From assembly GCF_001949145.1 (NCBI RefSeq), contig NW_019091464.1, forward strand, positions 371,439-435,438: 64,000 bases of DNA, written 5' to 3'. The stretch comes from Acanthaster planci. Taxonomy: Eukaryota > Echinodermata > Asteroidea > Valvatida > Acanthasteridae. Below are positions 58,560 to 64,000 of the stretch, in pieces; position 1 is the first letter of the stretch, and every line of letters begins with the position of its first letter. The notes under the pieces are model-generated. The model made no database searches, was not told the DNA's origin, and was given only the letters and a program-made list of their open reading frames with translations. Both the position numbers and the translations under genes were made by a program.

Positions 58560-61500
58560 CGCATAGACCGCCAGGTCCTATTCAAAACTTCAGGGGGTTT
58601 TCGTGATCTACACGGCGCCCGACTAAAATCAAAACTATGGGCAAATTCACCCCTCGGTATAGGGAATTTACGCACAGTTGAAGAATTCCAGCCATACAAT
58701 TCTATGAAGCCATTTTTTCGATTGTGAAAACCCTCTCTTTACTTAGTCTGGCCCATAAGGATTCAAAACAATGCAATTGCATTAATTAAAAAGAATAGAT
58801 AGCAGTACCGAAGAGCAAAAAAGCTGAACGTATTTGGAAGCACATAAACATGTAAACAAATACGGGCAATGTACATGCGTTGCACGTAAGGCGCACTGGA
58901 CGCGCTGCCATCCGCCGCTTCGCTTGTTGTTTGCCCACACTTTTCAAAATCACGGTTTTACGCGCAAGTCCGGCGGTCTCTGCGTTTATGTCTGTGGGGT
59001 GGATATAGACACTACTGTTCTGCCTTGAATGACACACCCTTTGGCTCATGAATATGGAAATAAAATGTTGAAGTATTTCCTTTTTCACTGCTTCGAATGA
59101 GGAGAGGAGTCAGGAACACTGCCAGATAGATTCCCTACGTGTTTCAAGGAGTGAAAAATCGTATAACATGTTTCCTATAATAAACACCTGCAGTAATCTT
59201 CGGCATACGGTTTCGCAATGAAAACCGTCATATTTCACCACGAAATGAAGCCAGCTGAAAGCTATCTTCCAAAGAACACCTTGGTCTCTTAAGTCATTAT
59301 TATGTCTGGTAACTTGTGGCATATTCAAAGAAACTAATACCATCTTCACAGAACTGATGTCACGATGGTATTCTGTTATACCTGTGATGAAGATGGACCC
59401 TAATCTCTCGACTTGAGTTCTCAATGCGCAATATCAATGTCACGAATACATGGTTAAAGAAACTCGCGGGCACTCCGAGAGCGAAGTGCATTTACGCGTA
59501 TACTTCAGACAACAGGGCTTTCTGGCCAAGAGCCTAATCTCCTGATACCCCGTTGATTTCTTGATCCACAATCCCGAGCACCCGGCATTTCCTGGATTAG
59601 CGAGCGATCGTGGCCCCGCGCCATCTGTCACACACTCTGTTGCTTGATTGACAGACGGCGACACGTGACATCGAGCCTGGCTTACGCCTCGGTAACACCT
59701 TAGGCCACGTTTCGAAATCTAGCGCCGTTTGCTAGCTTTACGCTTCAGGCAAATGAACCAAACTCGGTCTCTTTCTTTATGGTATCGACTTGCTCCTAAA
59801 GGGGTTTACTATTTTGCTAAAAGTCTCAAACCGTGGCACCGAAATACGAAGTTGATACTGGATTAGACAAATGGCCAATTTTCGAAACGGGCGATGGGGC
59901 TTAGAGCATCTGTCACTTGATTACTAGATGTACTTATCTTTAGAGCTAGATCGTCTAGCCGATGATTACAAAGATGAATAATAAAAAAAATACTGTTATC
60001 TGTGCTAAGCTTTTTGCTAGTCTGCTCCAAAACAAATGTGTCATTTAGATTTAAACTAAAGCCACAAATGACAGAATGAACGGGAATATGGGATGCCTTC
60101 GTTAAAGTCAATTTGATTGACATGTTGTTGACTTAGGATGGCTTGGTTAAGGTTCTTTGATTGCATCAATCCATTCGCATCAATTACTGAGTGTTTGAAA
60201 CGTACCGCTTTACGTTCTCGTCGAATCGTGTCCGTTTCAAAAGGGAACGAAATGCTAAAGTGTTCCCTCGTCTGCCACCTTTTTGGCGCGTTCGCATAGA
60301 AACAAGTTAACACTAACGTTTAGAATACGCTTCGTATAAACGCTAATCTGCTGATCTCGTGAATGCATCACTTCCACGAGGAGTTTTCTGTTTTGATGTT
60401 GCTTTAATTAAGAATATTTTTGCCTGGCACCTAGCCCTTTGCCTTTGTGGAAACTAAACATCGGCTGTGCGTCGGGTTTCATAGAGCAACCAGATCTTTT
60501 GATAAGCACTCTGTCGCAACATTGAACAATTGCTTCTGTTTCTGGTCATGTTCGCTCATGTTGCCTGCACTCTTGGGTATTGAACTGAAGGTTATAGCCT
60601 GATGGGGGCACTTTCACTCTCTAGTGCGGTCATTATCGTGTTGATTTCGAGACAAACGTGCACGCACAACCCCAGAAATATACAAACACTCCGTTTCCCC
60701 TCCCCCCAATCTTTGGCTTGCGTCGCTGTGCCATCACGTCGACCAGCCACAGCTTCCAGGATACAGCCAATTGACCGTGTTTTTGAGCGGTCCGTGTTGA
60801 CTGCCATGTCATTTTGGATGTGGCTGCCTGTGATCAATGATGCCGTTGCTGTGGCAACAGCATGAAACATTATCAGCCGCCTGTGGGTCGAGAGCCGTTT
60901 TAGTATGGTCTGTCATTAATTGGCAGTGGACCGAGGAATTGATGTGCAATCAAACTACCAATCCATTATGCTATAGTACATGTTGTAGCCTTTCACATAC
61001 AACCAGCGAAAGCAAATTATCAACTTGCAGGTTGATCATTTATGAAACCATTTTATAATTAATTGAGTATGTTTTGTCATAGGATGTTCGGCCCACAACA
61101 AAATGTATTTCAAAAATGATCCTCCGTTTAAAAATGCAAGATTGATTGAAAACGGGCCTTTCCGTGGCTGCATTTTTCAACATGTTTTCCTGACATAATT
61201 GGTGTCTTGTTGTGAGTGAAAAGACTGCATGACCCCATCTCCGGTCCCTTTTCGTGTTCAAAATCCTTCACCCTCCCAGTAGGCCTATCCCTTCCTATAT
61301 CCAGAGTATTAAATGCTATTAACAACAATTTATAGTATAGTATTAGTATAGTATAGTATATTGTATCATAGTATAAAACATCAACAGGACTGCTTACTCT
61401 TCAAAACACGTCGACGCACGCTGCAGAAAACATAACAGTTCAACTTCATTAGTATAAACAAGGGTTGTCATGGAAACGTTTTTGTGCGAACAGCCGTAGA

Positions 61501-64000
61501 ATTCTTGTTATGAATGCCCTTGGCTCCTATTGTTTTCTTTGCATTTTGTAAAAAGTCAAGGACGCTTTACCATGTAAGTATACTGCAAAAAGGATAAAAT
61601 ATTGGAAAGAAAATCATTTTAAAATGCAGATTTTCTTGTAGTTGGCCTTCGAGAACTGCAGATTTGAGGTCTTTATGTGGGCTTGTCTTTGATACAGAAT
61701 TCATTTATTATGAATGATAAATCAAATGTTATCATACATGCCTCGGTGAGTGTGAATATTTTGTGTAATGAATATTTAAAGTAACTAATAGCTTTGTCAA
61801 TGATTGAGGATGCTCCGTCGACGGGAATTTTGACACGAAGAGTCCACAGATCGTTTTTGCAACGTCGTGGCTTTTTCCCCTCTAAATTGACTTTGCTGTA
61901 AAGATTATCAGTCAGCTGAGCAATGACTGACTTGAAATACGAATTATGGAAAGTAAATATTAAGCCTTGTGTCCAGTTTGACTTTCTCCTTCGGAATACA
62001 TATGGACTGTTGGACATTATGCAAGTTCAGTGTCGACCATTACATGTACTGCGAAGGCTCAGGGGAAAAGCCGCCGTCGCGTCATTTTGTGTGGTTGGTT
62101 CGTGTGATGCCTCGGTGGAAGTCGGGTCAGATTGGTGAGGTGCAAACTATGCAGGCCTGGTTAAATTACCACAAAAAATATGACATCATTAATAATTCCG
62201 GATGTTCAAGACACACCAAACACCTTCTCTAATCTAGACAGGTGCATGTTTAATTTCTGTTGGGTATTGAGGAAAGGTAATTAAGCAGAATTGATATGAA
62301 CCTGCTATGGTTGAGTCATTTGCGAACCTTCGAAAACTACCCCCAATCAGCCATGCACCCCACGTGGTAAGCTCAAAGCGTTATTGTACAGTTATCACCA
62401 TAAATTAAAGGATAAACTGGAAATGATGTCTTACCTGGATAGGCCTATTGCCATCTGCAGGTATGGATAGCCTCATGCGATAAAAATAATTAGTATTTTT
62501 GGAAATGTATTGACGGGGTGTGATACCCCCCTCACCCCAAAAGGATTGCATTAAAGCTGTGACTAGACTCCCTTTCAAGTTAAGCTGGAAGGGAAACCGC
62601 CAAGCCAAGTGTGCCTTGCAAGAGGTGTAGCTTCAAGATCCTGATTTCCTATAGGGGGCCTACTGACGACGTCGACCGGAGTATCGCATAAGCTCGCAAA
62701 AATTGCCGTGCTAATGAGAAAATGTTGCCAACTGAAAGTCATGTATTTCCTTTATATTTAAACTGAGTATTTCTGCTCTCTGGCTCGACTCCGTCTATCA
62801 GAAATCATCAGTGATGGCTTTCGCCAATTTTAGTGCCGAACCGCCGAGTCTTGCTTTGTTCAATACAAAAACCAATTGTTCACTCTCATAACATGTCTTC
62901 TGAAATTAATCAATCCGTAATCGTTAGTTTTTAGAACTTATAGCCACTAATTCCGATTGGCTTCTCCAGCTTGGGTGAAGAAGGGTTAATTTTGGCTGGA
63001 GATAGGTTTTGAATTTCCCTTCCCGTTCAGGGTTCCGCCCCTTTGCATAAAGATGGAAATTCGAACGCAAAAGTAGAAAGTCCCGTCGAGTTCAAGTGGT
63101 CACTCTAAAGCCCGGATTGGCGTCGTTAAGTGCCGGTCCATTACCTTCGAAGTATGCCGTCATTTTAGCCTTTGGCCCAGCTATGGCGACCGCTGAGCAT
63201 AGGGCTCATCTTCCGCTCCTCGAAAGGCCCATCAGCAAGTGTAGTGAGAGCAATTTCAAATGATCATTCAGTTTGATTAGTGAGTTTGATGAAAAGCTCG
63301 GTCCGAAGCCGGATGCTGTTTATTTGCACTAGACGACGCCCCACTGGTCTACGTGTTGGTCATAATCAGTATGGCTTCGGGTTGTCGCTGAGTCGAACTC
63401 AGTGTTCCCAAGAAACCTCTCAAAGCCTCAAGTTTAACATCATCATCGAAGCATCGTACTTAATCAAACATCGTCTTGGAAGCATTAAATTACTTCAACC
63501 ATAATTTTTGCGACGGGTTATTTTCTCTTTGTCGGTACCAGAGTAAAGTGTTCCTTAGGTCCAAGGCACCTGTGTGGGTCCCTTAGGGCCCTAGGAACTC
63601 CCCTCCCCAGGAACCAGCTCAGTTAAGCAAAGGAGCGGTGCATTTCCTGAAGACGCTAAATTGTACAAAGCTGTGTAAAAGCAAAGCTACTTTGAAGCTT
63701 TTCTAATGTCGAAAATTCGAAGATTACGTCGGAGTTTTAACAACAATGTTGTTAAAGGTGGGTAACACCATTGGTAAAATCACAAATACGGGAACTGTCG
63801 AATAATCCATAAATATCTTTTTGGAAAAAACGTAAATAACACCCTCTGCCGATGCGTGAAATATTAATGCTGCTATTTTCGAGAAAAGACAAATTCGTTC
63901 TGTTTTTTGTTAAGGGTGGTCGGACATTTTTACAGATTTTGGTGGCCTAAATTTGCTTTCTTTGGTGAGTCACTGTTGTCTATAATTAGCAAGCACGCAA
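58560..64000. other. Gene-free stretch at the right edge
   Basis: No coding exon is supported. It contains a TATAG-type microsatellite (61331-61375) and complex unique sequence at 59540-59690 and 63000-63260. Several 80-114-codon frames exist but lack splice-supported, family-like sequence. Confidence 0.4.
61331..61375 (+). repeat. (TATAG)n imperfect microsatellite
   Basis: TATAGTATAGTATTAGTATA, then further GTATA units with interruptions. Confidence 0.85.

Noticed and set aside
1-64000. CRISPR arrays, operons, phage or bacterial defence loci
   Set aside because: No regularly spaced repeats with unique spacers and no prokaryotic gene organisation; the DNA is clearly animal nuclear.

Overview
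The window is eukaryotic nuclear DNA: spliced genes with GT/AG introns, long non-coding stretches, tRNA-derived SINEs, several foldback (MITE-like) elements, one run of 40 Ns and one single N. The two recognisable genes encode animal proteins, BAG6 and a GLIPR2/GAPR-1-like CAP protein. The palindrome TAGGCCTA occurs at least eight times in 64 kb, a bias I associate with echinoderm and related marine deuterostome genomes. My best guess is therefore an invertebrate deuterostome, perhaps an echinoderm. This is inference; no rRNA or mitochondrial marker is present.

Layout. (1) 1-7144, plus strand: the last nine coding exons of BAG6, which read as 439 residues with every splice phase consistent and end at a TAA. 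Its introns hold a SINE and two copies of one interspersed repeat in opposite orientations. (2) 7145-11794: the tail-to-tail interval between BAG6 and the next gene, with a 21-bp minisatellite just after the BAG6 stop, candidate poly(A) signals and a 180-bp palindromic MITE. (3) 11795-18691, minus strand: a complete four-exon gene for a 154-residue GLIPR2-like CAP protein. Its introns contain a Ty3/Gypsy integrase relic, a second SINE and a second copy of the palindromic MITE. (4) 18692-64000: about 45 kb in which I can support no gene. It holds foldback elements (21964-22194, 29398-29499, 30199-30391, 46923-47085, 48324-48576), four pairs of diverged direct repeats, microsatellites, a cluster of a 13-bp motif, and a few weak exon-like ORFs.

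The genes are not functionally linked by their arrangement. BAG6 is a cytosolic and nuclear chaperone for tail-anchored and mislocalised proteins. GLIPR2 is a Golgi and lipid-raft-associated protein in vertebrates. They are convergent neighbours with separate promoters: the BAG6 promoter lies upstream of the window, and that of the CAP gene probably lies just above 18.7 kb.

I found no CRISPR array, operon, rRNA or confident tRNA gene, and nothing I would call a new biological system. The most informative observations are the altered CAP signature and missing Gly2 of the GLIPR2-like protein, inverted repeat copies in BAG6 introns that flank a block of exons, two copies of a loop-less palindromic MITE, and the TAGGCCTA excess.
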